A stretch of 64,000 nt of DNA, taken from Sindora glabra. Taxonomy: Eukaryota; Streptophyta; Magnoliopsida; Fabales; Fabaceae. Both the position numbers and the translations under genes were made by a program. This document shows, piece by piece, positions 1 to 11,942 of the stretch. The stretch spans positions 48,050,179 through 48,114,178 of the forward strand of contig CM035232.1 of assembly GCA_020226215.1 (NCBI GenBank), given 5' to 3'. Each line of letters begins with the position of its first letter. Position 1 is the stretch's first letter. The notes under the pieces are model-generated. The model was not told the origin of the DNA and made no database searches. It saw nothing but the letters and a program-made list of their open reading frames with translations.

Positions 1-620
1 CTAAAATGAAGATAACAATATGATGTAAATATATTTATTTTATGGAGGTTTATATGGTGTTTACAACAATTCTCAAAGCATATATAATACTTCAAGTTTA
101 ACTACAATAAAGTTATAATATATGTATTAATTATTTTCACCAACAAATTATTATAAATTTATAATTTAAAGCTTAAAACTAATGAAATTATACAAGATAT
201 TATTTTAATAGTATATGGGTTGCACTAAAACACAATTGCAATCCAATGATGCATCCATTGTACTTTATAGATCAATTTTATCTTCCTCACAAAGTTTATA
301 ATTGAATAGATGAAAGACTTCATTTAAAATCCATATATATAAGTTTGACAAAAAATTTGCAATATTTTTAAGAAAAATAATAAAAAGTACAAAATTTTTA
401 AAAAGATTATAAGGTTAATTATAACTTATGATATATTATGATTATCACTCAAATAAAAAGTTTAAAATTGTCTTATCTCTTATCAATTATAAAATATTGA
501 TAAGAGATAATTACTCGTGTAAGAGGGTTAATCTTCTATCTATTTAACATACTTTTCAATAACTTAAGAATGTTCTAAGAAACATTCTTACATTTATATG
601 TAGGCTTATAATAAACACAA
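1..620. other. AT-rich non-coding DNA next to a decayed copia element
   Basis: No gene is visible. This lies just downstream (minus-strand sense) of the copia RNase H remnant, where a 3' LTR would be expected. I could not find a polypurine tract or a convincing match to the LTR-like sequence near 7.06-7.4 kb. Confidence 0.5.
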
Positions 621-1030
621 TTATTTTTCAGATATTAATATTCTGTGAACATTGTTAAAAAAATTACAATAATTGTACCAACATCTACACAATCCTTGGG
701 ATTTCACATATTTTACAAATACATCCCGATGAATAGGCTTAGTCATAGGATCTACTACCATCTCATGTGAAGAAATATATTTCATATTCACTTCTTTACA
801 TACAACCATATCTCTCACAAAATTATACTTTGTGTCTTTATGCTTGGTCTTGCAATGATATTTAGGGTCCTTTGTGTATACTATTGCTACTTGGTTATCA
901 TAATTTACTAACATTGGATTAGCAATATTAGTATTTACACCTAAATGATCTAAAAACTTTTTAAGCCACACTGCTTCTTGTACTACTGCTGAAAATACTA
1001 CAAATTAGTTCTCACTGTGGATAAGGCTAT
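621..1030 (-). pseudogene. copia RNase H remnant
   Basis: The open segment 971-621 encodes the C-terminal half of the copia RNase H domain: NYDNQVAIVYTKDPKYH (normally YCDNQSA, Cys changed), the KTKHKDTKY block and VVDPMTKP (normally ADPLTKG/P). Upstream the reading VQEAVWLKKFL continues to about 1030. The protein ends at the stop at 621. The family enzyme removes the RNA strand during cDNA synthesis. Confidence 0.8.
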
Positions 1031-1559
1031 GTATGATTGCTTCTTACTACTATAAAATATGACGCCATTATTTAGTAAGAAAATACACCCAAAGGTAGAT
1101 TTACTTTCATCTAAGTCTTATCCCCAATTAACATCACTATAGCCTTTCAATTGCAAATTATTTCCTTCATAATATAATGAATAGTTAGTAGTACCGTTTA
1201 GATACCTTAGTATCCTTTTAATTACTTTCTAATATGCTAGCCCTAGGTTGGATTGATATTAGCTTACCATACCAATGAAAAAATAGATATTTGGTCTTGT
1301 GCATATCATTGTGTACATCAAACATCTAATTGCACTTGTATAAGGAATTTTTCTCATATATATATTTTTTATGGAATTTTAGGACACATCCTTCAGCTTA
1401 GACTTTCACCTTTAGCAATAGGAGTGTTTATGGGTTTACAATGCTACATTCGGAATCGTTCAAAAATTTTATTGATATAATGCTCTTGTGATAGAAATAA
1501 TAATTTCTTTGAACAATTTCTTGAAATCTTAACTCCAAGAATATATATAGCTTTACTCA

Positions 1560-2300
1560 TATCTTTCATTTCAAAATTAGATGACAACCATCCTTTAATT
1601 TCATTGACACACTCCCTGCTATTTCCAACTATAAGTATATTATCAACATATAAGATAAAATAATAAACTTATCCTTGGACTTTTTTATATATACGCAATG
1701 GTTTTTCATCAATCATGATAAAATTATTTGACATAATTATATTGTGAAAGTAAATATACCATTGTCTCAAAGATTACTTTAAGCCATATATAGACTTTAA
1801 AAATCTACAAACTTTATTTTCTTGGCTTTCTTTGATAAAACCTATAAGCTAGTGAATGTAAATTTCTTTTTCTAAATCTTTATTAAGAAATGTACTCTTT
1901 ACATCCATTTGATGTAATTCAAGGTCCATACTAGCAACTATAACTAGTAACAAATGGATTGAGGTGAATCTAACAATAAGTGAAAAAGTTTCTTTATAAT
2001 CTATTCCTTCTTTTTGTATGTAGTCTTTTACTACTAGTCTAACCTTATATTTTCAATAGTACCATCGGCTTTACATTTGATTTTAAGAACCCCATTTATT
2101 CTCAATGGCCTTATGTGTTTTTAAAAGATCAACAAGTTCCCAACTTAATTTGATCTCATAGACTCCATCTCTTCTTTCATTACTTTTGTCCAATCTTCCT
2201 TATTAGGGCTAGAGAGAGCCTCTATGATATTTCTTGGCTCATCTTCATCTTGTGTAATGGCCACAAAGGTTTCACCACCTTCAATGTCAAAACGACGAGG
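1560..2300 (-). pseudogene. copia reverse transcriptase remnant
   Basis: Minus-strand translation in shifting frames gives the RT entry motif LELHQMDVKSTFLNKDLEKE (about 1930-1870) and the catalytic block LYVDNILIVG with YVDN at 1650-1639. The canonical motif is YVDD, so the second catalytic Asp codon is changed to Asn. Several frameshifts separate the blocks. The downstream RNase H at 971-621 completes the pol order. Confidence 0.75.
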
Positions 2301-2787
2301 AGGAATACCTTTTCTACTACTACGTCACAATTGAGGTTCTAGAGAAAACATATTTCTCAAGCATCCTTAAATTGCTCTTACTCAAACTAGGGTCATTAAT
2401 CGTTTGAGTAGTCCCATTTGAATTACTCCTATGCTAATCAAAATCATTATCATTCGCACTTATAATTGGAAACATACTTCCTAAAATTCTCCCATTTGAA
2501 GGAAGTGAATCTTGAGCACTTATATCCATAGTCTCATATAAGGATAAGTCCTTATTTATATCACTCTATTTAGGAAAATCATTCTTTAAGAATGTGACAT
2601 CTTATGATTCAAATTTTATGAGACTCCAACTATCATGTTCACTAATGAACATATAACCTTTTGAATGTTCTGAGTATCCAATAAAGATATATTTCTTTCC
2701 TCGAGGACCTAATTTGTCATATGGGTTCGAAGTATCCAGAACATAGGTCACACATCCCCAAGATTATAAAATACTTAGATTAAGTTT

Positions 2788-3431
2788 TTATTTCATCCAT
2801 AACTCATATGGCGTAATGGGAATTGATTTGCTAGGCATATGATTAGAGATAAATGTGGCAGTTAAGAGTGCATCACCCCAATAAGTGATAGGTAAATGTT
2901 CTTGTGCCATTATAGATCTATTATTTCTAAAATCGTTCGATTTTATCTCTTTGTAACAGCATTTTATTAAAGAGTGCATGGATTTATCAACTGATGTTGA
3001 ATCTTTTTTTTATCACATAATTGTCTAAACTGATCAAATAAATACTCACAACCAAGATTAATTCATAATACTTTTATTTTTCTATCTAACTAATTTTTGA
3101 CTAAGCTCATATAGCTTTAAAAGTAACTCAATGCTTCAAATTTATGTGTTATCAAATACACAATACCAAATCATGTAAAATTGCCTATAAATGTGATGAA
3201 ATAGAAAGCTCCATGCCTAACTCTTACATTCATTAGACTATATATGTCAAAATGGATTAATTGCAAAAGAAAGTCAGCTTTGGTTCCTTTTCTAAATGAT
3301 TTTCTGGTACTTTTGCCAGCTAAGTAATGCTCGCAAGTAAATAAATCTACTTTATCAAAATTAGACAATAACCCTTCTTTAGCTAGCCTATCCATATGAT
3401 GTTGACTAATATGGCTAGTTGAGCATGCCAA
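2788..3431 (-). pseudogene. copia GAG-pre-integrase and integrase remnant
   Basis: Two open pieces survive. Piece 3431-3171 begins with the conserved LGHIS-like block (ISQHHMDRLAKEGLL), followed by CEHYLAGKSTRK and HFDIYSLM, corresponding to the zinc-binding domain and the first catalytic Asp region. It ends at YFITFIGNFT. Piece 2979-2788 carries the C-terminal core signature (YWGDALLTATFISNHMPSK, PYELW). The middle part with the second catalytic Asp and the Glu lies in the frame-broken stretch 3170-2980. In the family this enzyme joins element cDNA to chromosomal DNA. It is inactive here. Confidence 0.8.
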
Positions 3432-3799
3432 ATAGTTGCATTAATTTTAGAATTATGCGATAATATAAATATGGAACAACTAAGATTACATTCATAATAA
3501 TCAGTATCATGATAATAAAACCATTTCTTACGTAACCAAATCTATAATAAGTTGTTCCTAAAGATAATTCAATATTATCATCGCAAGATACAAATTAAAA
3601 CTAAATTTTAACAAAACTAACATAGAAATTTTGATAAATTTGAGGTGCATATAAATATTATGCAATAGTAGAGTCTGGCCACCTCACAAGACTAATTTGC
3701 ATGTGCTAAGTCCTTGAGCTACAACTCGTGCATTGTTTCCTACACAGATCCATTTTGCTTCATGTGATATTTATCGAAATTCCAGGAAAGTGTCTTAAT

Positions 3800-4000
3800 C
3801 CTTCGCTACATGATATGTACACTTGAGTCTACAATCCACAAAGAATGAGAATCTGTTAGAAAAACATAACTAGTTACACAAAATTAATTAACTTGAGTAT
3901 AGCTTAATACCTTTTTAAGCTCAAGGCAGTCATAAGAAAAATGCCTTTTTTTTATTAAAATTAAAGCAGTTAACTTTAGCCATGTTTTTCTTGAAAGGAT
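3800..4000 (-). pseudogene. copia zinc-knuckle/protease remnant
   Basis: On the minus strand, around 3850-3810, the reading WIVDSSVHIM corresponds to the aspartic protease active-site segment (normally D-S-G). Lys/Cys-rich sequence just upstream (about 3990-3920) fits the nucleocapsid zinc knuckle but is frameshifted. The place between gag and integrase matches copia order. Assignment of the zinc knuckle is weaker than that of the protease. Confidence 0.5.
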
Positions 4001-4099
4001 TTTTTCTTTTCCATGTTAGTTATTTGTTGATTTCTTGCTGAAATGAGCTGCCTTTTTTATTTTCTCCTAAGACCCACCTTTATATTTGTGCTTTCACCC

Positions 4100-4762
4100 A
4101 GAAACTTTTTCTAAGCTTGATAAAGCCATATACATATTTGTATTAAGCTTAGTAGCCTTAAGCCCTTTTTCTTCTAGCTCAAGGTGCCACACAACATCAT
4201 CCATCATTTGGATATTTTCATTGTGGGTTAAATGCATCTTCATATACTTTCAAGAATGAGGTAAGGAATGAATTATAGCTTGGACTTATACTCATTGGTC
4301 AACACATGACCTGCATCTTTTAATTTATAAATTATATTTGACATTTCTTGTAAATATTTTTTCATTGAATGTTCAGGTTTCTTTTTATAAATGTTAAATT
4401 TGATTGTGAAAGATCTTAGTTCGGTTACAGATGTTCCACTAAACTTGTTTTTCAAAGCAGATCACATGTCTTTAGCTAAGTTATAATTCCTAAATTCTTG
4501 TATGATGTTATTTTCTATACTGCTCAGCAATGTCATACGAGTGAGAGAATTCTTCCTTTTTTTGGCTTCATAAGCCTCTCGATCCTGTTTGTTAGGTCGT
4601 ATTTCCTATCTCAGGCTCATTTAAAACAATGTTAAGTGCTTTTAGAGCCTCTTACTCTTCTAACACATATTGGATTTTCATGCTTAAAATTTTGTAATTG
4701 TCACCATTCAATTTCTCACCCTTATTAAGTTAAGCGACAATATTTTTAGAAGTAGTAGCCAT
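4100..4762 (-). pseudogene. copia gag remnant
   Basis: The minus-strand reading opens with an ATG at 4762 (MATTSKNIVA), then shows the gag N-terminal signature GEKLNGDNYKI. After a frameshift it continues in the open segment 4455-4273 with LRSFTIKFNIYKKKPEHSMK and EMSNIIYKLKDAGHVL, typical of the copia capsid domain (UBN2/retrotran_gag class). Stops occur at codon 11 and again near the motif YVLEE. In the family, gag forms the virus-like particle that packages element RNA. Here it cannot be translated as one protein. Confidence 0.75.
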
Positions 4763-5800
4763 TATATTTGTAGAAACACGAAGTTCTATATGTGGATAGA
4801 ATTGCACGTAATTAATTATATTAGAACTAGTTCACATGTAGGGTTTAGAGTCAAAAGGTCACTATATTTCTAATCATCATCTAAATTCCTAATGTGAGGC
4901 TAATGCTAAAATAATTAATTAAATAAAATATACTAAATAAAAGAACTTATAGATATACAATTTCAATAATAATAAAAATTACATAAATTAAAACATATTT
5001 TAATAATAAAATACATAAAAGAAATTACATAAAATACTAGATATCAAACATTTACTTAAAGTTTACAATGTTTTCAAATGTTTGATTCTTTGTAAAAAAG
5101 AGCTAATGAACCTATCATACAGCTCTTGGAGAAACTTGATTTTGGTACTAAATTTCATGCCTAACAGATAGTACTAATAAATATTCAGGTCATATATGTA
5201 ATTTTTGCACTTAAAATAGTCTAATACAAATTCATAAACAATATTATTATATTGTTTGTGTCCACTTATTCTTTCTAAAAGGAAATCTAATATATTCCTT
5301 TTGTAATATGTAGGTAAGGTGTTTCATAAAATCTTTAATTTCTTCAAATTCCAATTCATCTTTGAAGCACTAGCTCATATCAAGTTTTGAACATTTTCAT
5401 AAAACTTGATAATATGATTTACATGATGTATAAAATTTTCTTTATAAACTTCTGGATTAGTGTGGAGATTTTTGAGTTCAATAGTCAACCTATTGACTTT
5501 TTATCTTTATGTTGGAATCTGTATGACTCTTAGTGTACATATAAATCTCACCATTTTCTGTAACATATACAAAAATAAAAAAACTCAATTAGATCTCCTA
5601 AGTAATAATTTACGTGAAAAATTACGCTTTAAAAAAATGTCTATCATAAAAAAAATTTGAAATAATTTTGTACATCATGTAAATAGTGTATAACAAATTC
5701 TCACAATAATTATAAAAAAATAATTCAAGGTGTGAGAAAAAAAATTCTGCCATATTCTAGTATTCCATATCAATATTACTAGGCAACTACAATATTAAGC
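4763..5800. other. AT-rich non-coding DNA, possible retroelement leader
   Basis: No coding sequence I can support. It lies upstream of the decayed gag on the minus strand and may contain its leader, but no primer-binding site is visible here. Confidence 0.4.
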
Positions 5801-5806
5801 AAAATT

Positions 5807-5886
5807 TGGTTCAAGTGGTCTAACGTGAGGTTTGTCATCTTGGGTGTTTGGGGTTCAAATACTACCTAGTGCAAGTGTTTTTTTTT
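5807..5886 (+). repeat. tRNA-like Pol III cassette, copy 1
   Basis: An A-box-like TGGTTCAAGTGG (5807-5818) is followed 45 bases later by a B-box-like GGTTCAAATAC (5852-5862), then a T run at 5878-5886 that would stop Pol III. The spacing is that of a real tRNA, but no good acceptor or anticodon stem can be drawn. Likely a SINE head or tRNA-derived repeat rather than a working tRNA gene. Confidence 0.45.
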
Positions 5887-5934
5887 AATTGTATTAGTAT
5901 AGTGTATCATAAATTTGTGTTGGGTAATAGAACC

Positions 5935-6018
5935 AAAAGCATGGCTTAGTTGGTCAAGGGCATTAATCCATCCTTAGGGGCATGGGTTCAAATCCCATGC
6001 ATGATAGTTATTTTTTTT
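5935..6018 (+). repeat. tRNA-like Pol III cassette, copy 2
   Basis: A-box TGGCTTAGTTGG (5942-5953) and B-box GGTTCAAATCC (5985-5995) are 43 bases apart, as in a tRNA. A D-arm (GCTT/GGGC with wobble pairs) and a strong T-arm (ATGGG/CCCAT) fold, but the acceptor and anticodon stems do not. A T8 run follows at 6011-6018. It shares most of its D- and T-arm bases with the cassette at 50036-50131. Likely a tRNA-derived repeat. Confidence 0.55.
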
Positions 6019-7042
6019 CTTAACTGTCTTTTCAATTTTTTTGTCAATTTTTTTACTATTTTTTTAGTTTTTAATTGAATATAATTTTTTTAAATATCTT
6101 TGGACAATTTTCTTTTAACTACCTTTAACAATTTTTTTTGGAACTCCTTCATCAAGGAAGGCTCTGTAATTTATGTCAAAAGCATTAATATCCAAATCAA
6201 AATCCAAAGTAGAGGCCATCATTTTTTGAGGCATTTCATACATCTCGGATGAGCCATTCATAATTCTCGATGTATTCAATTTTAAATAATAAAAAAAACT
6301 GTAAACATTGAGAATGAGGTTACCATCATTCAATCTGGAGCAACTCTAGGTGAAATGTATTACAAAAATCCTAAAGCACCATTATGGAAACCAAATTAAC
6401 TAAATGGACCTCGCTACCAACAATTACCATTTCATACGCAGTAAAGGCCAACAATTTTTTCATTGAGGTTTATTCGAACATCGTTTTCAATGCAAGTGAT
6501 GGTCTAGTACAACATTTGGTATAATGGATGGCAATTTGAAAATGCATAGTTCTGATTTTCGTAAGATTCATATCTTCCAATTTGGCCCCTGACACATAGC
6601 AAATGTGATTCTATGGTTATCTTCTTCATTTTTTTTGTTCTATGACAAGTCATTGTCATCTATCAGGTGATGCTAATTTTTTTAAAAAAAATTGGGAAAA
6701 GGAAAAGATGCGAATAATGAAAGGGATGATTTTTTTAATCGTATTATTTTTAGTTGCGTCCACCCATATACTTTATCATCTATCTTTTACCAAAAAAATC
6801 AACTTTGCATATTTCACTTCAAACTTCTAGTATAATGGTACAGGCAGGAGAATATCATAGCTGAAAAAATAGAAATGCAACATCCATATGATATTGCCAT
6901 AAAAAAAAATAAGACCAAAAAGATTGCAAAAAATAAGTAACACAATATTAGAAGATGAAATCCATGCCATATAACATAAAATGAAATATCATAAAAAAAT
7001 GTGGTGTGTATATATATATACACACTATTGACTAGAACACTT
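6019..7042. other. Unassigned AT-rich DNA
   Basis: Minus-strand reading frames such as 6333-6115 (72 codons) are open, but I recognise no domain. The stretch lies just inside (minus sense) of a candidate primer-binding site and could be the leader or body of an unrecognised retroelement. A perfect 22 bp palindrome (GTGTGT, an AT tract, ACACAC) sits at 7004-7025. Confidence 0.35.
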
Positions 7043-7420
7043 TCTGATACCAATATTGGAGAATATAAGAAGAATATGGATCAAATTCATACACACTAAA
7101 TATCAGAAGTTTACAACGGAATATTTAAGATTTGATGTTTACTTTTACTAGTCATATTGGTAATCACTTTCGAAAGAACAATCTTGTTCACAAACTAATT
7201 TTTTTTTTGTCTGTAGAGAGAAAAGAGATAGAGTTTCTAAAAGATTTTCAGGAATGTTTTTTATTAATTAACCTAAAACTTCTTTTCTTCTGCCTATTTA
7301 TAGGCATTTATTGAGTCGGGTATGAATCTGGTTATGGATCTATTTTAAGTAACATGAATTCATGATCCAATATTATTTAAATTGTCCTCCTTCTCTTTAT
7401 CATATAAAGTACAGGTATTT
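7043..7420 (-). mobile_element. Orphan primer-binding site and LTR-like fragment
   Basis: TCTGATACCA at 7043-7052 is, on the minus strand, TGGTATCAGA. This is the standard plant copia primer-binding site complementary to initiator tRNA-Met. Four bases away the minus-strand sequence ends in TCTCCA, the expected CA end of a 5' LTR, so an LTR may begin at 7057 and run rightward. Its outer end was not found, and a TATA-like CTATTTATAGG lies at about 7291-7301. The partner may be the decayed copia body at 4762-621, but the 2.3 kb gap is long for a leader and no second LTR was found. Confidence 0.4.
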
Positions 7421-8766
7421 ATAATTATTGCTACCCATTAATTTTCAATTATTTTTCACCTTAATCTTTGTTAAAAGAAACTAAAATATTTTATAATTAT
7501 TGTTTAATTTTATCTTCAATTTATACCGATTTTAATGATGATTAATTGTAATTTTAATGTATATATTTATGAATGTATTATTGCTTGACTCTTTACATAA
7601 TTATTTATTTAGGTAATAATATTTTTCATTTGAAATTAGTAAAAATTTTAGGATTTAAATTTGATTTATTATTAATGTAAATTAATTTTACATTATCACT
7701 CTTCTATATATGTAACTATACCAATAGAAAAATTGTTAAAATTTTTTACTACTATTGTAAATTTTTAATTAATATTATTTTTAAATGACATATCTTCTTT
7801 TTATTTACTGATAAGTGTAAATATTTTACACTAATTATGAATTAAATTTAAATTTAAAATTTTATCTATAAAATTATATATACACAATTTTTTATGAATT
7901 TAAATTTGATCTACTATCGATGTAAATTAATTTTATACTATTAGCTATCAATGTATTGCCATATTATTAAAAACTTGTTACAACGCAATTATTGTTAATA
8001 AAATTTTTTTAATTAATATTAATATTTTAATAATGCATCATTTTGTACTCACTAATAATGTAAAATTTTTAAATTAATAATAATTTAAATTTAAACTCAT
8101 TTTTTATATCCCATTCATCGCACCAGTCTAAAACCTAGATGAATTTGGTCAGCAATCTAATGAAATTTGGCTTTAATTTTTTTTCCATTTTTTTTCACAC
8201 TCAGAGCGATTATCTCTTCATCAAATTCACGCCTCCTGATACCACGACACCGCCGTTTTCTCTCCCCTTTATTATCGTTCTCCTCTAGTAGAATGGAAAT
8301 AGTTTAGGCAATATATTAGGAGCATACGGTTTAATTTATTTTTTCTCCTAACTTAATATTATTAAATAAATATATTTAGATAAATAGATTAAATTTAGTT
8401 TATATTTTTCATACAAAAACTTCATTTCGTATTAACCATCATAATTAACTTAATTATTGCCCTCACAACCGAATTTAAATTTTAAAAGGGGTGTAATAAT
8501 ATAAAATTCTCAAGACATTATTAAAATCAGAATAAAAGTAAAGAAAAAAAAATACAGAGAAACATGATTGATGAGAACACAAGTAGTGGAATTGGAATTA
8601 GAGTAAAATCCATTTTAGAGAATTGAAAAATCAAAGAACAAACTAAGAACGAAATTGATTCCATATTTTCCATTTTAGGACAAAGAAGAAAACTATACCT
8701 TTTTATATTCTTTTCTCAAAAAGGGCTTTCCAATTGTCAAACGAAGAAGAAGAAGACAACGAAGGC
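7421..8766. other. AT-rich intergenic DNA
   Basis: No coding sequence is recognised. Base composition becomes locally less AT-rich around 8200-8290, next to the small reading frame at 8767. Confidence 0.4.
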
Positions 8767-8949
8767 ATGGAGTTAAGTGTAGCGAGGAAGGTGAAAATGG
8801 TTGTGCTTCTGCAAGCAAATGAAATTTACAAAGAGAGCGGATCGATCCAATAATCCCAACAGCTAGCATTTGGCGTCACCGACATCATTAACATCCACTA
8901 CTTCAAATCATCTCTCCTTCGATCCTTTTTTTCTTCTGATGTAGATTAG
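8767..8949 (+). pseudogene. Unidentified short reading frame with one internal stop
   Basis: An ATG at 8767 opens MELSVARKVKMVVLLQ and runs 28 codons to a TAA at 8851-8853. The same frame then continues as QQLAFGVTDIINIHYFKS to a TAG at 8947-8949. The GC content is clearly above the surroundings, which is why I list it. I do not recognise the protein. It could be an exon fragment of a dead host gene or chance. No splice sites or partner exons were identified, so treat it as weak. Confidence 0.25.
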
Positions 8950-9562
8950 TTTTTAGTAAAAGGGAAAAAAATAGATTATATTTGATTATATTACCTGTTA
9001 GTTTATAATTGACTGATAATATTAATTATTTTAATAAAAAATATTAATTTATTTGTAAAATAATATAAAAATAAATATATTTTATAATTTATTTAATTAT
9101 ATTTTAAAATTTATATATTATTTATTAAATTAAATTATCTTCTAAAAGATATATCTTCAAAATTTATTGTTTATTAAATCAAAATTGCTATATATCTTGA
9201 AACATTAGGATTGAAATAAGTATAAAAAATTTAATAAAAGTTGTTTACCCTTAGTTTTTGGTTGGGACCATGTAAAACTTTAATTCTATTAAAGTTGTTA
9301 AAATGAATTAGTCCAATTCTACTTGGTTAACCCAATAAGCAAAATTGTATGACATGTCAATCTCAAATTAAGTTACTTTTTCATTAAGTTGGACTATGTC
9401 AGATTGTTACAGTAGTAATTTCAATCCTAATCTTAAGTTAATTTTATTAGGTGGTCTTAGGTGGGTTTTGCAACCTATTATACTTTATTATTATTATATT
9501 ACTTGTTTGCTTAATTACATTACTTAATTAAAATCAATTATTATTACTATTATTATTTAAAA
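8950..9562. other. AT-rich intergenic DNA
   Basis: Nothing recognisable. Low-complexity AT sequence and no reading frame of note. Confidence 0.4.
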
Positions 9563-9593
<31 letters not shown>

Positions 9594-9600
9594 TATTATT
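9563..9600 (+). repeat. (ATT)n microsatellite
   Basis: A near-perfect run of ATT/TTA trinucleotides about 38 bases long, preceded by a shorter interrupted run from 9541. Confidence 0.9.
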
Positions 9601-11942
9601 AGATATAACTAAAATAATAATAAAAAATCAAAGCACAATATTTTTTAATATAAAAAACCTCCAATTAGATGACTAATTAAAAACTAAGTGATTTATATTA
9701 AAAAAATTCAATATTAATTAAAATAGATACAAATATTTTATTAACTAAATTCATAACATATATATGAATATATTATTATTTTAATATATTAATAATAATT
9801 TATTACTCTAATTAATATTTTTATTTAGTTATAGTAATTATTTTATGTATGTTTAGTTATAATCACTTTGTGTAATTATTTTTTATTAATGTTTAGTTTT
9901 ATGTTGATAAATTAAAAAATTTGCATAATTTTTATTGATTTTTCAAATTTTAATGTAATTGTTTATTTTGATGAATTTATATAATATATGTTGATAATAT
10001 TAAATATATAAATTTATTAAATTTAATATTAAAAATTATTTAATATTACTCATATATATAATTTAATATTCTATATATTAAAGTATAGTTTTAATATATT
10101 AAAATTATAATTTTAATATGTATAAATAAATAATAATAAATTAATCATTTATTATGTTAATAGATTAACTCAATAACCTTAATAGGGTTAACATTTACTA
10201 ATCACTGGCCCTCTACCAAGTTAGGTTAACCATCCCCAATTTTTTTATCAAATGGTGTCATTATTATTATTTTTCATAACAATTTCAAATCAAATAAAAT
10301 TATATTAATTTTAAGCCAATTCGTTAAACTATGCTCATTTTGATCTTTTTAAATCCTATTGATGATAAGTATTTGATATGTGTGTGTTATATATGTACAA
10401 ATTAATCTTACTTATTTTTACTTTTAATATAAAAAGAATTTAATTTTATTAAATAATTCCAGAGTGCCCAAAAAAATAAGCCTTAACTCAAATTTATATT
10501 TCTAGGTCCTCTTGCAAATGATCCAAGAATAAAACCATGTATGTATAGTAGCTAGCCCATTAAATTTTCTACGGAGAACATGGTAAGGGCCCAACTGTTT
10601 TTCAATTGTCAAACTTAACAAAAATGCATTTATTTCTGCCCACACTCCCCATTTTTTAAGTTTTCATGAAAGCTTAAATTTTTTTCAAAATACTCCATAT
10701 ATTTTACAAATTATAAAATGTTATAATTTTGTGTGAATTTTATATGAAATAATTACGCACAAAATTATAATTCGATTTTTCTATTAATAAAAGTTATCAC
10801 ACAATAACGTACTTTAAAAAAATTGCATTCTTTAATGAAAGCTTACAACTGGTCATACCTTTTTTGTTGGATATTCTAATGATATGATAGTACTCAATAT
10901 TATTTCAAGGCTTTATTTTTTATTATATTTAAAATTTATGTATATACATTAAGTGAATTATCATTCCTACCATTATAATAAAAAATATATTTTTTAATAA
11001 AATTTATAATTCTCATGTTCCTCTCAAAAATCAAACACATATTTATTTATGAATAACTATTATCAGTCCTACCATAATATTGAAAATTTCAATATTATTC
11101 TTGTCATTTTGATAAATGAACTCTTTTAATATCATAGTTACATAATCCCTAAAATTCAGGAAGTGATTTATTAAAATATAAGTAAAAGTAAGACCAAAAT
11201 TCCAAGTCTTACGATAAGATTCCAAATATTTCCTTAACAATGACCCTAATAAACAAATAAAAATGCTACTTCTATAATAACTTCGAACAAATATATATCT
11301 TACGCGATCATAATTAATCATTAAAGTAAAGCATACAAAATAATTCAATAAATAAGAATGATTTTAAGAAACTAGAAAATGTGTGTAAAAAAGTTGTGTA
11401 TATTAGATAAGCATGACTGGTATTGAATATTGGGTGTTTCACAAATAAGCAAATAAGAGCCAAGCAAACGTAGAAGAGACATTGGACGAAGAAGTTAGCT
11501 AATGCTTCTCAGAATATTCTCGAAACCAAAAGTCTGATTGTGACTAGGATTTTATGCCATCTAATGTTATGCAATTATAAAAATAAATTAATAAATTAAA
11601 GCAACAAAAATACAAGAACAATAGCGTAAAAGTTTCGAAGTGATTAAATTTGGTGGATATTGATCGATAGCGTTGTTTAATTTGTCTAGGCCATATACGG
11701 ACGTACTGCATCGTTAGTGTTTATGTTAATTCGGAATCTTACATAGTAGACTTGATGCATTTGGGTTGGGATCTATGCTGGATGGATGGTATTAACAAGA
11801 GAGTTTTTAGCTTAGTATTTATTGAATTTCACCCAAATTTATATTATTATCAATTTATAATTATTTTTTTATTGTAATTCAAGTTCCTATTCAAGTAAAC
11901 CTTTTTGTAGAGTTTGGGTGGAATTCTTTATTAAAAAAAAAA
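9601..11942. other. AT-rich intergenic DNA
   Basis: No gene or element recognised. The minus-strand open frame 11348-11043 (101 codons) has a hydrophobic, low-complexity composition expected from AT-rich DNA and no domain. Confidence 0.4.

Larger units (their letters stand above)
621..4762 (-). mobile_element. Decayed Ty1/copia retrotransposon, gag-pol body
   Basis: On the minus strand the fixed copia domain order can be read: gag (about 4762-4100), zinc knuckle and protease (about 4000-3800), GAG-pre-integrase and integrase (3431-2788), reverse transcriptase (about 2300-1560) and RNase H (about 1030-621). All parts are broken by stops and frameshifts, so no polyprotein can be made. The gag ATG at 4762 starts MATTSKNIVA and meets a TAA at codon 11. 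The LTRs are not identified, so the true ends are unknown. Order and motifs exclude gypsy, where integrase follows RT. The element is old judging by the density of lesions. Confidence 0.85.

Noticed and set aside
11043..11348. 101-codon minus-strand open frame
   Set aside because: Ile/Tyr/Phe-rich composition from AT-rich DNA, no domain, no promoter or neighbouring exons.
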